DNA of 64,000 nt from Flavobacteriales bacterium UBA7666 (GCA_002483265.1 DLHO01000026.1:62001-126000); one strand, 5' to 3'; counted from the stretch's first letter, positions 40,919 through 48,467 are shown. Notes: generated by a model not told the origin, from the sequence alone. Numbers and translations are program-made.

Positions 40919-41416
40919 ATGACACAAGAAGTAGCATCCTTCAGCGCGAAAATAGAGATCATTGGAATCAATCCATTTGTATTTGTACCGGAACCCGTTT
41001 TGAATAACTTGTTTCACGAATTCGGAAAAGACAAAGGTCCTATTCCCATTAAAGGAATAATCAATGGGAAATCCTATCAGCAAACATTGGTGCGTTTTGC
41101 AGGTGAATGGAGGTTGTACATCAATACGAAAATGCTACCGAAATCCCCGGAAAGAATCGGAGAGCAAGTCGAAATAAGCATTGAACTGGATCTTTCAGAT
41201 CGAACGATTCATTCACATCCTAAATTGGTACAAGCATTAAAAGATAATTCTCAGGCAAACGAAGTATTTATCAATTTGCAGCCTTCTCTCCAGAATGAAA
41301 TTGTGCGCTATATTGCCAATTTGAAAACGGAAGCAAGTGTAGATCGAAACGTAATCAAAGCAATTGACTTCTTACTCGGTAAACAACGCTTCATCGGCAG
41401 AGATGGATTGAAATAA
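40919..41416 (+). CDS. YdeI/OmpD-associated family protein with DUF1905 domain
   Basis: A 165-residue protein. The N-terminal half is DUF1905 (FSAKIEIIGINPFVFVPEPVLNNLFHEFGKDKGPIPIKGIINGKSYQQTLVRFAGEWRLYINTKML). The C-terminal half is the helical YdeI/OmdA domain (PKLVQALKDNSQANEVFINLQPSLQNEIVRYIANLKTEASVDRNVIKAIDFLLGKQRF). Some YdeI relatives affect antimicrobial peptide tolerance in enterobacteria; here the role is unknown. Cytoplasmic. Confidence 0.85.
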   Translation: MTQEVASFSAKIEIIGINPFVFVPEPVLNNLFHEFGKDKGPIPIKGIINGKSYQQTLVRFAGEWRLYINTKMLPKSPERIGEQVEISIELDLSDRTIHSHPKLVQALKDNSQANEVFINLQPSLQNEIVRYIANLKTEASVDRNVIKAIDFLLGKQRFIGRDGLK

Positions 41417-41433
41417 AATTCGGCTGGGGAGTA

Positions 41434-41491
41434 GGCGAGCAGAAAATTTGTGCATTTGTGGTAAAAGAAAGTCTTTTCTGCTTGCAGGAAA
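41434..41491 (+). repeat. dispersed intergenic repeat B, copy 2
   Basis: GGCGAGC, then AATTTGTGCATTTGTGGTAAAAG and CTTTTCTGCTTGCAGGAAAG, which forms a 9-bp stem with one G-T pair. Shares the tail TTTTCTGCTTGCAGGAAA exactly with copy 1. Confidence 0.7.
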
Positions 41492-41520
41492 GATGGATAG
41501 AATAGATTTATATATGAAAC

Positions 41521-41590
41521 AAGCGAGCGTGTTAACCGAGCTTAAATTCGTGAATTCGTGGCAAAAATTGTTTCCTGCCTGCAGGAAAAA
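41521..41590 (+). repeat. dispersed intergenic repeat B, copy 3
   Basis: GCGAGCGTGTTAACCGAGCT, AATTCGTGAATTCGTGGC and TTTCCTGCCTGCAGGAAA. Here the terminal stem is TTTCCTGC / GCAGGAAA, with the G-T pair of copy 1 restored to C-G. Confidence 0.75.
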
Positions 41591-41643
41591 TAAGTGTAGA
41601 TTAGATCTCTTATTGGGAAGAAAATTAGAATAGGTTGATAGTT

Positions 41644-42063
41644 ATGGCAAAAACAAAAACAGCAGAAACAACAAAAGATGTAAGCGAGTTCATCTTAGAG
41701 TTTACTGATTCGGAGCAAAAACGAAAAGACAGTCACGAACTCATCAAATTGATGGAACAAGTCTCAGGTTTCAAAGCAAAAATGTGGGGACCAAGCATCA
41801 TCGGTTTTGGAACCTATCATTACAAGTACGCCAGCGGACACGAAGGAGATGCCCCATTATTAGGATTCTCCCCCAGAAAAGCAGCTATTTCCCTATATGT
41901 TTCTACCGGAGAACCCGGACAAGATGAGTTTCTGAAAAACTTGGGGAAATTCACCATGGGGAAAGCCTGTATCTACGTCAAAAAACTGTCAGATATTAAT
42001 CAGGATTGTTTGGTGGAATTAATGAAAAACACCATGACCCTGACAAAAGAAAGATACACATAG
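41644..42063 (+). CDS. DUF1801 domain protein
   Basis: A 139-residue cytoplasmic protein: VSEFILEFTDSEQKRKDSHELIKLMEQVSGFKAKMWGPSIIGFGTYHYKYASGHEGDAPLLGFSPRKAAISLYV, with the DUF1801 marks 'M..WG.SI.GFG.Y.Y.Y.SG..G....LGFSPRK....LY'. This subgroup is common in Bacteroidota and unassigned. The ATG at 41644 removes an unlikely three-residue extension. It is separated from the previous gene by two copies of repeat B. Confidence 0.88.
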   Translation: MAKTKTAETTKDVSEFILEFTDSEQKRKDSHELIKLMEQVSGFKAKMWGPSIIGFGTYHYKYASGHEGDAPLLGFSPRKAAISLYVSTGEPGQDEFLKNLGKFTMGKACIYVKKLSDINQDCLVELMKNTMTLTKERYT

Positions 42064-42179
42064 TTAAGATCTAAACCACCATGGAATCCTCAACTTGAAT
42101 TAAATAACTCGTAAAAGGATACTGAATGCTTGCGCAAAAGCTGTAAGATAGGCGCAGCGAAGTACATAATTAAAAAGAC

Positions 42180-42506
42180 ATGGATTTTTCAAACAGAGAA
42201 GAAGTTAAAAGTTGGTTTGAAGAAATCGACAATAAAGGTTGGTGGACACTGATTGATATAATCTACGATAACAAACCGGCTCATGTTGAAATAAGAGAAG
42301 TTTGGTCGAAATATGCAGGTTTGAGAGTGAGCTATCATGGAGAAGACGAAGCATTTGAAGAACTGGTTAACAGCATCGAAGTAGTCAGTCAGAAAATGTG
42401 CGAGATCTGTGGTCAAAGTGGAAGTCATTCCTACATCGACGGCTGGGAAACCACCCTTTGTGACCAACATTTCGAAAGCTCAGACGCAAAGAATAAATCC
42501 CGCTAA
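42180..42506 (+). CDS. small protein with C-terminal zinc-binding cluster
   Basis: A 108-residue protein. The N-terminal part (DFSNREEVKSWFEEIDNKGWWTLIDIIYDNKPAHVEIREVW) is mixed alpha/beta; the C-terminal part has a Cys2-Cys/His knuckle: Cys74, Cys77 (MCEICGQ) and Cys94, His97 (TLCDQHF), spaced like a treble-clef or zinc-ribbon. Not recognised as a named family. Cytoplasmic; zinc binding is inferred from spacing. Confidence 0.65.
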   Translation: MDFSNREEVKSWFEEIDNKGWWTLIDIIYDNKPAHVEIREVWSKYAGLRVSYHGEDEAFEELVNSIEVVSQKMCEICGQSGSHSYIDGWETTLCDQHFESSDAKNKSR

Positions 42507-42596
42507 TAATTCTAATTCGCAATTAATTGCACACATTTGTAACGTTTTTTCAGTGCGAAATTGTCCTCGTAAAACCTTCAAAGGATGTTCACGCGT

Positions 42597-42640
42597 GGAT
42601 AGAGCGTAGGTACTGTATGGATAGAGTATGGATACTGTAT
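42597..42640 (+). repeat. 22-bp tandem duplication
   Basis: Unit 1 at 42597-42618 and unit 2 at 42619-42640 share GGATAGAG at the start and GTACTGTAT/GATACTGTAT at the end; they differ in the middle (CGTAG versus TATGG region). Confidence 0.6.
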
Positions 42641-42840
42641 GAAAAGGTTAAGGAATTAACAAGCGTTTTTATTGGGTTTCAGCACTATTTAGCTTCGGAA
42701 TAAGGGCTTTTCACCTTAACTTTTGACTGCCCTTGTCCCGACCCGCCATTCACATAAATGAGAAGAGAAAGCATTGCTTTCGATAAAGACCATCCGTGTT
42801 CCTACGCCAACGCTGATCACCTGCCGCCGCCGCAGATAAT

Positions 42841-42900
42841 TAGGAATTTAGGAATTAGGAATTTAGGAATTAGGAATTTAGGAATTAGGAATTAGGAATT
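42841..42900 (+). repeat. 15-bp tandem repeat, four units
   Basis: Three exact copies of TAGGAATTTAGGAAT (42841-42855, 42856-42870, 42871-42885) followed by a variant TAGGAATTAGGAATT (42886-42900). Each unit is itself built from TAGGAAT(T). It ends 78 bp before the sugar dehydrogenase gene. Confidence 0.9.
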
Positions 42901-42978
42901 ACCATTTATTAACTCCCGTTTTTTTGAATCCGAACTAAGTTTCCCTAACTTCAAAATCAATAAACTAAATTTTCGGTT

Positions 42979-44340
42979 ATGGAATTCAAAAAATTACTTT
43001 TTATTAGTTCATTTGTCCTTGTTCCGATGGTTCATTCACAAACACAGGTAATCGGCTCAACAACTCTTTATATAGACACACTATCAGATGATGTGTCCAC
43101 TCCATGGGAAATCAAAGTAGAAGGAAACTCGCATTTGTGGGTTACGGAGCGCGATGGGTTAGTAAGCCGTATTAACTTAAGCACAGGAGTAAAATCAGTA
43201 GTGCTAGATTTGACAAATGAGGTACATGCTGTTAGTGAAAGTGGTTTGCTTGGTTTAGCCTTACATCCCAATTTCGCGGTTACACCAGAAGTTTTCTTTG
43301 TCTATACTTATGGTCCGGAAGACAATCAGGGTTTTTTTAAAGAGCGCTTGGTGAAATACACCTTCAACGGAACAAACCTCGTCAATCCCGTTATTTTGAT
43401 CGACAACATTTTGGCTTGGGCAAATCACAATGGTTCGCGTTTGCATTTTCTTCCCGATAATACCTTGTTAATGTCTACCGGAGAATGTTACGAAAGTCAA
43501 TTGGCACAAGATTCCAATTCGCTTTCAGGAAAATACCTTCGCGTAAACATGGATGGATCCATTCCTGCAAATAACCCAATTCCCGGTTCGTACGTCTATT
43601 CCATGGGACACCGGAATTCTCAGGGAATTTGTGCACTTCCAAATGGCAAAATTATCATTTCAGAACACGGACCTTCCACAGATGACGAACTTCAGATTCT
43701 GGAAATAGGTAAAAATTATGGCTGGCCCTTAATTCATGGCTTTTGCGACGAAACATTTGAAGATACGCCTTGCGCAACAGGTCTATATCAGGAACCAATT
43801 CGTGTCTGGACACCAACAATTGCCACTTCTGATTTAGTTTATTACCAAAATCCGGGATTTCCGGAATGGGATAATCGCGTATTAATGGTCACTTTGAACG
43901 GACAGCGTGTGGTTGCAATGCAGCTGAATGCACAAGGAACGGCAGTTACTGATGAAGATCAGTATTTCCAGGGGCTTTTTGGCCGACTCAGAGATATTGC
44001 GATCGGCCCGAACAAAGAAATCTATATTGCAACAAATTCAGGCTCTCATCCAATTCTTCGATTGACTCCTTCCAATCCCTTAAGTGTAACTGAATTGCAG
44101 GATCAAACCTCTTTGGTTGTTCCAAATCCGGCAGAAACATCCATTCAGCTTGCAAATAATGCTGCTGCAGAGCAGGTTTCCATTCTGGATCTGAACGGGA
44201 AATCGGTTTTAGAACTGAAAAATGTAGAAAGCGGAGATCAGATAGATATTACAAAACTGTCCGCTGGAACCTACTCGGTGGAGGTGAAGTTTGTAGGAAA
44301 TGATCAGGTTCAACGATCTAAATTGATGAAAGAAAGATAA
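42979..44340 (+). CDS. PQQ-dependent sugar dehydrogenase-like protein with T9SS tail
   Basis: A 453-residue exported protein of the glucose/sorbosone dehydrogenase beta-propeller family. Signal peptide about 1-20. Propeller marks: PWEIKVEGNSHLWVTERDG, GLLGLALHPNF, WANHNGSRLHFLPDNTLLMSTGE, SGKYLRVNMDGSIPANNP, YSMGHRNSQGICALPNGKIIISEHGPSTDDELQILEIGKNYGWPL and RLRDIAIGPNKEIYIATNSG. The His in NHNGSRL and Arg in GHRNSQG are PQQ/active-site region residues of this family. A type A sorting domain (about 380-453) predicts T9SS export. Its sugar substrate and electron acceptor are not known. Confidence 0.92.
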   Translation: MEFKKLLFISSFVLVPMVHSQTQVIGSTTLYIDTLSDDVSTPWEIKVEGNSHLWVTERDGLVSRINLSTGVKSVVLDLTNEVHAVSESGLLGLALHPNFAVTPEVFFVYTYGPEDNQGFFKERLVKYTFNGTNLVNPVILIDNILAWANHNGSRLHFLPDNTLLMSTGECYESQLAQDSNSLSGKYLRVNMDGSIPANNPIPGSYVYSMGHRNSQGICALPNGKIIISEHGPSTDDELQILEIGKNYGWPLIHGFCDETFEDTPCATGLYQEPIRVWTPTIATSDLVYYQNPGFPEWDNRVLMVTLNGQRVVAMQLNAQGTAVTDEDQYFQGLFGRLRDIAIGPNKEIYIATNSGSHPILRLTPSNPLSVTELQDQTSLVVPNPAETSIQLANNAAAEQVSILDLNGKSVLELKNVESGDQIDITKLSAGTYSVEVKFVGNDQVQRSKLMKER

Positions 44341-44422
44341 ATCACGACGATCTGCAGGGAGCCAATCCTTGCGGATCCCTAAAGTTTTCATTCCTTTGTA
44401 AAAAACAGGAAGTAGTATCTTT

Positions 44423-45013
44423 ATGAAAAAGGCGGAAGCAACGCGCTTGACCATTTTACAAAAAGCATTTGAGTTAATTTACGTCAAAGGATATCAAACA
44501 ACCAGTATTGATGATATTTTGGCGACCACTCAAGTAACAAAAGGAGCTTTCTACTATCATTTCAAGAATAAAGATGAAATGGGTCTGGCAATCATCAATG
44601 AGATCCTGAAACCCACCATGGCAGAAAGTTTCATTGCCCCATTGCAAAACCAAGGGAATCCATTGGTATTCATTTACGAAATGATGAACCACTTGCTGAT
44701 TGACAATCCGTATTTAAAACCCGAGTTTGGTTGTCCTGCTTCCAATCTCACACAAGAAATGACTCCCTGGAATGTCGATTTCAGTCAGGCACTGAATGAA
44801 CTGACGAAGCAATGGGAAGAAACCCTGATTGGAGCCTTGGAAAATGGAAAACTGAATGGATTCGTGAGAAATGATGTCAATGCAAGACAAGTTACGTTAA
44901 TGGTCATGTCCGGATATTGGGGTGTGCGAAATTTGGGTAAACTGGATCAGGGAAAAGAATCGTATGTCCTTTATTTAAAAGAACTTAAGAATTATTTAAA
45001 GAGCTTGAATTAA
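44423..45013 (+). CDS. TetR/AcrR family transcriptional repressor
   Basis: A 196-residue regulator. The TetR helix-turn-helix lies at about 8-55 (ATRLTILQKAFELIYVKGYQTTSIDDILATTQVTKGAFYYHFKNKDEMGLAII), with the standard TxxxI and KGAFYYHFK motif. The C-terminal ligand-binding domain is all-helical. A perfect 24-bp palindrome lies 12 bp after the stop codon, over the promoter of the next gene, the usual layout for a TetR controlling its downstream neighbour. Ligand unknown. Confidence 0.93.
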   Translation: MKKAEATRLTILQKAFELIYVKGYQTTSIDDILATTQVTKGAFYYHFKNKDEMGLAIINEILKPTMAESFIAPLQNQGNPLVFIYEMMNHLLIDNPYLKPEFGCPASNLTQEMTPWNVDFSQALNELTKQWEETLIGALENGKLNGFVRNDVNARQVTLMVMSGYWGVRNLGKLDQGKESYVLYLKELKNYLKSLN

Positions 45014-45024
45014 TTTTATTTATC

Positions 45025-45048
45025 AAAACATACTAATTAGTATGTTTT
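45025..45048. promoter_or_regulatory. 24-bp perfect palindrome, likely TetR operator
   Basis: Half-site AAAACATACTAA followed directly by its inverse TTAGTATGTTTT. It lies 6 bp upstream of the -7 box at 45054-45061 and therefore covers the -33 region. The ACATACT...AGTATGT pattern is typical of TetR-family operators. The adjacent TetR gene is the obvious candidate regulator. Confidence 0.85.
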
Positions 45049-45053
45049 TGAAT

Positions 45054-45061
45054 TATTTTTG
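45054..45061 (+). promoter_or_regulatory. -7 promoter box TATTTTTG
   Basis: Exact TAnnTTTG match 18 bp before ATG 45080; it starts the membrane protein-DUF3817-rhodanese-MmcQ series. Confidence 0.65.
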
Positions 45062-45079
45062 CATCGATAAACTTTTTCG

Positions 45080-45538
45080 ATGTATTCAACGCTCATATTT
45101 CTTCATTCGTTAACTAGATGGTTTGTAGTGATCAGTTTGATCTATGCAATTTACCGCGCCTATACAGGTTTTAAATCTCAGAGACCCTTTTCAAAAGCAG
45201 ACAATTCAGTAAGACATTGGACGGCTACAATTGCGCATGTCCAATTAATCATCGGGATTTTGGTGTATACCCAAAGCCCAAGTATCAAATATTTTTGGAA
45301 ACACAGTAAAGAAGCGCTCCAAAATTGGGATGTTACTTTCTATTCACTCGTCCATGCTTTAATCATGCTTCTGGCAATTGTCGTACTAACTATTGGTTCA
45401 GCAAAAGCAAAACGTATGGAACCGGATTCTGAAAAGTTCAAAACCATGCTCCTTTGGTTCTTTATTGCCTTTATCCTCATTTTTATTGCCATTCCTTGGC
45501 CATTTTCACCGTTATCAAACAGACCTTATTTCAGATAA
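45080..45538 (+). CDS. four-helix membrane protein
   Basis: A 152-residue inner-membrane protein with four helices (about 10-27, 51-65, 84-105 and 124-142). Several membrane histidines (FLHSLTRW, IAHVQLIIG, SLVHALIMLL) recall small cytochrome b-like or heme-interacting membrane proteins; heme binding is a guess. It is the first gene after the TetR operator and the stop is 1 bp before the DUF3817 gene, so it heads a tightly packed operon. Confidence 0.85.
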   Translation: MYSTLIFLHSLTRWFVVISLIYAIYRAYTGFKSQRPFSKADNSVRHWTATIAHVQLIIGILVYTQSPSIKYFWKHSKEALQNWDVTFYSLVHALIMLLAIVVLTIGSAKAKRMEPDSEKFKTMLLWFFIAFILIFIAIPWPFSPLSNRPYFR

Positions 45539-45539
45539 T

Positions 45540-45860
45540 ATGTTTCAAATTATTCAATCAAAAGTTGGCCGCTTGCGTCTTATCGGATTTCTCGAAGGAA
45601 TTTCCCTGCTGTTGCTGCTATTTGTAGCAATGCCTTTAAAATATGTACTTGGCATTCCAGAGTTTTCGAAAGTAATGGGAACCATTCACGGAGCTTTGTT
45701 TCTGCTTTTTATCTTCAATACTTTGAGTGTTGGAGTAGAGCAGGAATGGAAATTTAAGACAACCACATGGAAAGTGCTTTTAGCTTGTATCATTCCTTTT
45801 GGAACGTTTTACATTGATCAGAAAATCCTAAGTAAAATCGATCCGTCAAACAACAAATAG
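45540..45860 (+). CDS. DUF3817 membrane protein
   Basis: A 106-residue membrane protein. DUF3817 marks: GRLRLIGFLEGISLLLLLFVAMPLKYVLGIPEFSKVMGTIHGALFLLFIFNTL, then KWKVLLACIIPFGTFYIDQKIL with three helices. The start is ATG 45540, 2 bp after the previous stop; a longer upstream frame overlapping the previous gene is not used. The family is associated with small-molecule or integral membrane functions that are not yet known. Confidence 0.9.
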   Translation: MFQIIQSKVGRLRLIGFLEGISLLLLLFVAMPLKYVLGIPEFSKVMGTIHGALFLLFIFNTLSVGVEQEWKFKTTTWKVLLACIIPFGTFYIDQKILSKIDPSNNK

Positions 45861-45861
45861 C

Positions 45862-46212
45862 ATGAAAACCATTGGAATTATTTTAGGATTCGTTTTATTG
45901 ATTTACATCGGCTATCGCACTTATCGCTTTTTGAATCTCGATAAAGGATTGGGAAAGAAAATAGAACAGGGAGCAATTATTCTGGATGTACGAACACCAA
46001 GTGAATACAAAACCGGACATATTGAAGGATCAATCAACCTGCAATTGAGTCGCTTGCATGCAGATAAACTTCCGCTGGATAAAACGAAAACGTACATCAC
46101 TGTTTGTTCCCATGGACTAAGAAGTGTAAAAGCGGTGAGTTTGTTGAAAGAGAAAGGGTATAAAGCGTTCAACGGAGGAGCTTTGGCTGATCTGGAAAGT
46201 GAAATTAAGTAG
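45862..46212 (+). CDS. membrane-anchored rhodanese domain protein
   Basis: A 116-residue protein. An N-terminal hydrophobic segment (about 4-18, IGIILGFVLLIYIGY) anchors it; a rhodanese domain follows (about 35-115), with DVRTPSEYKTGHIEGSINL and the catalytic Cys82 in CSHGLRS. Rhodaneses move sulfane sulfur from thiosulfate or persulfides to acceptors. Starts 1 bp after the DUF3817 stop. In this operon it suggests thiol or sulfur-species handling controlled by TetR. Confidence 0.92.
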   Translation: MKTIGIILGFVLLIYIGYRTYRFLNLDKGLGKKIEQGAIILDVRTPSEYKTGHIEGSINLQLSRLHADKLPLDKTKTYITVCSHGLRSVKAVSLLKEKGYKAFNGGALADLESEIK

Positions 46213-46268
46213 TCAAATTGACCCGTAAAGTCCAATATTTGTTTACTTTCAATCCAGAAATTGAACAA

Positions 46269-46619
46269 ATGGATATTGAAACGATAAGAAACATCTGTCA
46301 GAGTTTTCCTAGTGTAACGGAAGATGTGAAATGGGGACACGACCTCGTGTTTTCCGTTGGACTAAAAATGTTCTGTGTTGTTGGATTGGATGAAATGCCC
46401 GTTTCGACTTCCTTCAAAGTGAAAGACGAAGAGTTCGAAGAAATAGCCAATCGGCCGGGATTTAAACCTGCACCCTATGTTGCCAAATACAAATGGGTGC
46501 TCATCGATGACATTACCCGAATGAAAAGAGCAGATTGGGAATTCTATTTGAAGCAGTCCTATGAATTGGTTAAAGCGAAACTTCCGGCAAAACTTAGAAA
46601 AGAATTGGAAAACAACTAA
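46269..46619 (+). CDS. MmcQ/YjbR family protein
   Basis: A 116-residue cytoplasmic protein: MDIETIRNICQSFPSVTEDVKWGHDLVFSVGLKMFCVVGLDE ... SFKVKDEEFEEIANRPGFKPAPYVAKYKWVLIDDITRMKRADWEFYLKQSYELV. These are the marks of the MmcQ/YjbR (CyaY-like fold) DNA-binding family. The ATG at 46269 is preferred over a TTG at 46218. The function is poorly known. It lies 56 bp after the rhodanese gene. Confidence 0.87.
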   Translation: MDIETIRNICQSFPSVTEDVKWGHDLVFSVGLKMFCVVGLDEMPVSTSFKVKDEEFEEIANRPGFKPAPYVAKYKWVLIDDITRMKRADWEFYLKQSYELVKAKLPAKLRKELENN

Positions 46620-46630
46620 TTAATCCCGAA

Positions 46631-47191
46631 ATGAACAAACTAAAACTCTACGTCTGGATTCTATTCATTTTCCTACTGAGCATTCCGGCAGGTTTTCTGA
46701 CCATTTTAACAGAGAAGCCCTATACACCCAAATCTGATTATCTCTTTATTCTGATTGGTGGAACGATTGCCGTTACCATTGTTGTAGGATCTTTGAGTTT
46801 GATTCCGTACTTCGTTTTGAGAAAACAAAATAGTGAGGTTGCATTAAAAAGAGCGCTTCAGTGTTATACCTTTTTTGCTTTGGCACTAATTGCAGTCGGA
46901 AGTTACAACTATCCGGAAGCAATGAGAAAACGGGATCATTATCATTTTTCATTGTACTATAAACCACTTTTTGAGAAGATCATTCTGGAAGAAATGGAGG
47001 CGGAGAAGGATCAATTGCCAGCTGCTGCATTCAAAAATAAGGAAGTAGTCAGTACGTGTATTCTACTTGAAATTCAAAATAATGACCAGCTCATTGATAG
47101 ACTAAGAATAGAAAAAGACCCGGAAACTTTTTTCGCAACTGATCCCGAAATAAAACGAATCAAAAAAGACTGCATCGATTTGTATAAATAA
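46631..47191 (+). CDS. membrane protein, unknown function
   Basis: A 186-residue protein with three hydrophobic segments (about 6-26, 36-62 and 78-95), then a soluble helical, acidic C-terminal half (KPLFEKIILEEMEAEKDQLPAAAF ... KKDCIDLYK). Not recognised. It follows the MmcQ gene by 11 bp and may share its transcript. Confidence 0.65.
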   Translation: MNKLKLYVWILFIFLLSIPAGFLTILTEKPYTPKSDYLFILIGGTIAVTIVVGSLSLIPYFVLRKQNSEVALKRALQCYTFFALALIAVGSYNYPEAMRKRDHYHFSLYYKPLFEKIILEEMEAEKDQLPAAAFKNKEVVSTCILLEIQNNDQLIDRLRIEKDPETFFATDPEIKRIKKDCIDLYK

Positions 47192-47231
47192 GTCCAAAAA
47201 CTTTTCAATTCTCAATTTTCAATTCTTTTTT

Positions 47232-47687
47232 ATGAAAAAAATAATGCTTTTACTACTTGTTTCCTCCCTGTTTTCTTGTGAAACTTCGGTTGAAACGACT
47301 AAGAGTTCTCTCGAAAAAATAGAAATAGATCCACAAGTCGCATTGGATGTATTGAATGATTATGTTGCAAATTGTAACGCGATGAAAGATGCCGGCAAGT
47401 GGGTCGAAAATCAGAAGCTATTGACAGATGATTTCAAAAAGGACTATAAAAAAATGATGAAAGAAGCCTGGGAGAACGATCCTGAAATGGGATTGGGATT
47501 TGATCCGATTTTCGACGCACAGGATTATCCGGATGACGGATTTAAGATCAGCTCTAAAAAATCTTCCGACGATTCAATCATCATTCTTGAAGGAGAAAAC
47601 GGTGAGAATGTGAATGTACGATTGGTAGAAATGAATGGGAAATGGCTTGTAGATGGAGCCGGAGCAATTAGAATACCTGAAAAATAA
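47232..47687 (+). CDS. lipoprotein, unknown function
   Basis: A 151-residue protein with lipobox LFSC (Cys at residue 17). The mature part includes VALDVLNDYVANCNAMKDAGKWVENQKLLTDDFKKDYKKMMKEAWENDPEMGLGFDPIFDAQDYPDDGFKI, an NTF2/DUF3828-like layout (helix, then 'ydPif..QD.p...f'). The NTF2-like assignment is plausible but unproven. Preceded by the TTTTCAATT-type low-complexity spacer. Confidence 0.68.
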   Translation: MKKIMLLLLVSSLFSCETSVETTKSSLEKIEIDPQVALDVLNDYVANCNAMKDAGKWVENQKLLTDDFKKDYKKMMKEAWENDPEMGLGFDPIFDAQDYPDDGFKISSKKSSDDSIIILEGENGENVNVRLVEMNGKWLVDGAGAIRIPEK

Positions 47688-47700
47688 TTGACTCGTTCAA

Positions 47701-47730
47701 TATTGAAACAGGTCTATTTCAATATCTTTG
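47701..47730 (+). promoter_or_regulatory. promoter TTG-N17-TATCTTTG with overlapping inverted repeat
   Basis: -33 TTG at 47703-47705 and exact -7 box at 47723-47730. TATTGAAA (47701-47708) and TTTCAATA (47717-47724) are perfect inverted 8-mers spanning the region from -33 to -7, so the site could be a repressor operator. Confidence 0.6.
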
Positions 47731-47750
47731 CGGAAACTTAAAAAATCACC

Positions 47751-48467
47751 ATGAATCCTAGAAAAATCGTTTTTTCTGTTGCTTTAATTTTAAATGCGTT
47801 AGCAGCGACTTCCCAAACATCCGTTTATTTAACCCAGACAAATAGTAAGAGTGATGAATTTCAGGTTGTGATAGTTGATTCTGAAGGCAAGCAAATAACG
47901 GCTGCAACCCCGGCTTTTTCGGTACGCAATTTCTCTGAAGGTTTGGCTTCCATTCAAACCATGGACAAAAAGTTCGGATTCATTGATCTCGAAGGTAATC
48001 TGGTAATTCCTGCCCGTTTTGCGGCCGTAGGATTTTTCATCGATAATCTGGCTTGGGCTAGAGAGGAGAATGGTAAAATTGGATTTATAGACAGATCGGG
48101 AAGCTGGGCTGTTCAACCAGAGTATGATGTCGTTAAACCATTTGAAATAATGAGTGGAATGGCTCGTGTAAGAAAGGATGGACAATGGTTCTACGTGAAT
48201 CATACGGGGCAGCCATTGATAGTTGAATCAGATGCCTATTGGGATTTTTCGGAAGGTTTGGCTCAAGGTGAAAAAAATGGCTTGAGAGGATTTTTCAATA
48301 ATGAAGGGAAATGGGTGATAGAACCAAAGTTTGAGGATGCAAAGAAATTCATGAATGGACAAGCTGCGGTAAAAGTCAATGGAAAATGGGGAATCATTGA
48401 TCAAGCAGAAAATTGGATCGTAGAAGCTAAATTTGATGTGATCAAAGTAGCTGAACACCTTGAATAA
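47751..48467 (+). CDS. exported WG-repeat protein
   Basis: A 238-residue protein with an N-terminal signal peptide (about 1-21) and about four WG (KWG) repeats: FGFIDLEGNLVIPARFAAVGFF, IGFIDRSGSWAVQPEYDVV, LRGFFNNEGKWVIEPKFEDAK and WGIIDQAENWIVEAKFDVI. Such repeats form beta-propeller-like surfaces for protein interaction. It is strongly similar along its whole length to the C-terminal two thirds of the next gene; the two are tandem duplicates. Function unknown. Confidence 0.88.
   Translation: MNPRKIVFSVALILNALAATSQTSVYLTQTNSKSDEFQVVIVDSEGKQITAATPAFSVRNFSEGLASIQTMDKKFGFIDLEGNLVIPARFAAVGFFIDNLAWAREENGKIGFIDRSGSWAVQPEYDVVKPFEIMSGMARVRKDGQWFYVNHTGQPLIVESDAYWDFSEGLAQGEKNGLRGFFNNEGKWVIEPKFEDAKKFMNGQAAVKVNGKWGIIDQAENWIVEAKFDVIKVAEHLE

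Larger units (their letters stand above)
42507..42978. other. gene-free region with tandem repeats
   Basis: 472 bp without a gene. It holds two tandem 22-bp units (42597-42640), and a 60-bp block of TAGGAATT-based tandem repeats (42841-42900). No promoter with an exact TAnnTTTG box was found before the next gene. Confidence 0.65.

Noticed and set aside
41448..41633. 61-codon open frame between YdeI-like and DUF1801 genes
   Set aside because: It lies over two tandem copies of intergenic repeat B and has biased, repeat-derived composition.
36501..42900. CRISPR array
   Set aside because: The repeats here are few, unequally spaced, and without unique spacers or cas genes; the 15-bp tandem units have no spacers.
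44356..44380. AGGGA...TCCCT hairpin after the sugar dehydrogenase
   Set aside because: Five-base arms with internal bulge and no U tract; not a convincing terminator.
45393..45539. Long N-terminal extension of the DUF3817 frame
   Set aside because: It overlaps the coding end of the preceding membrane protein gene; DUF3817 begins at ATG 45540.
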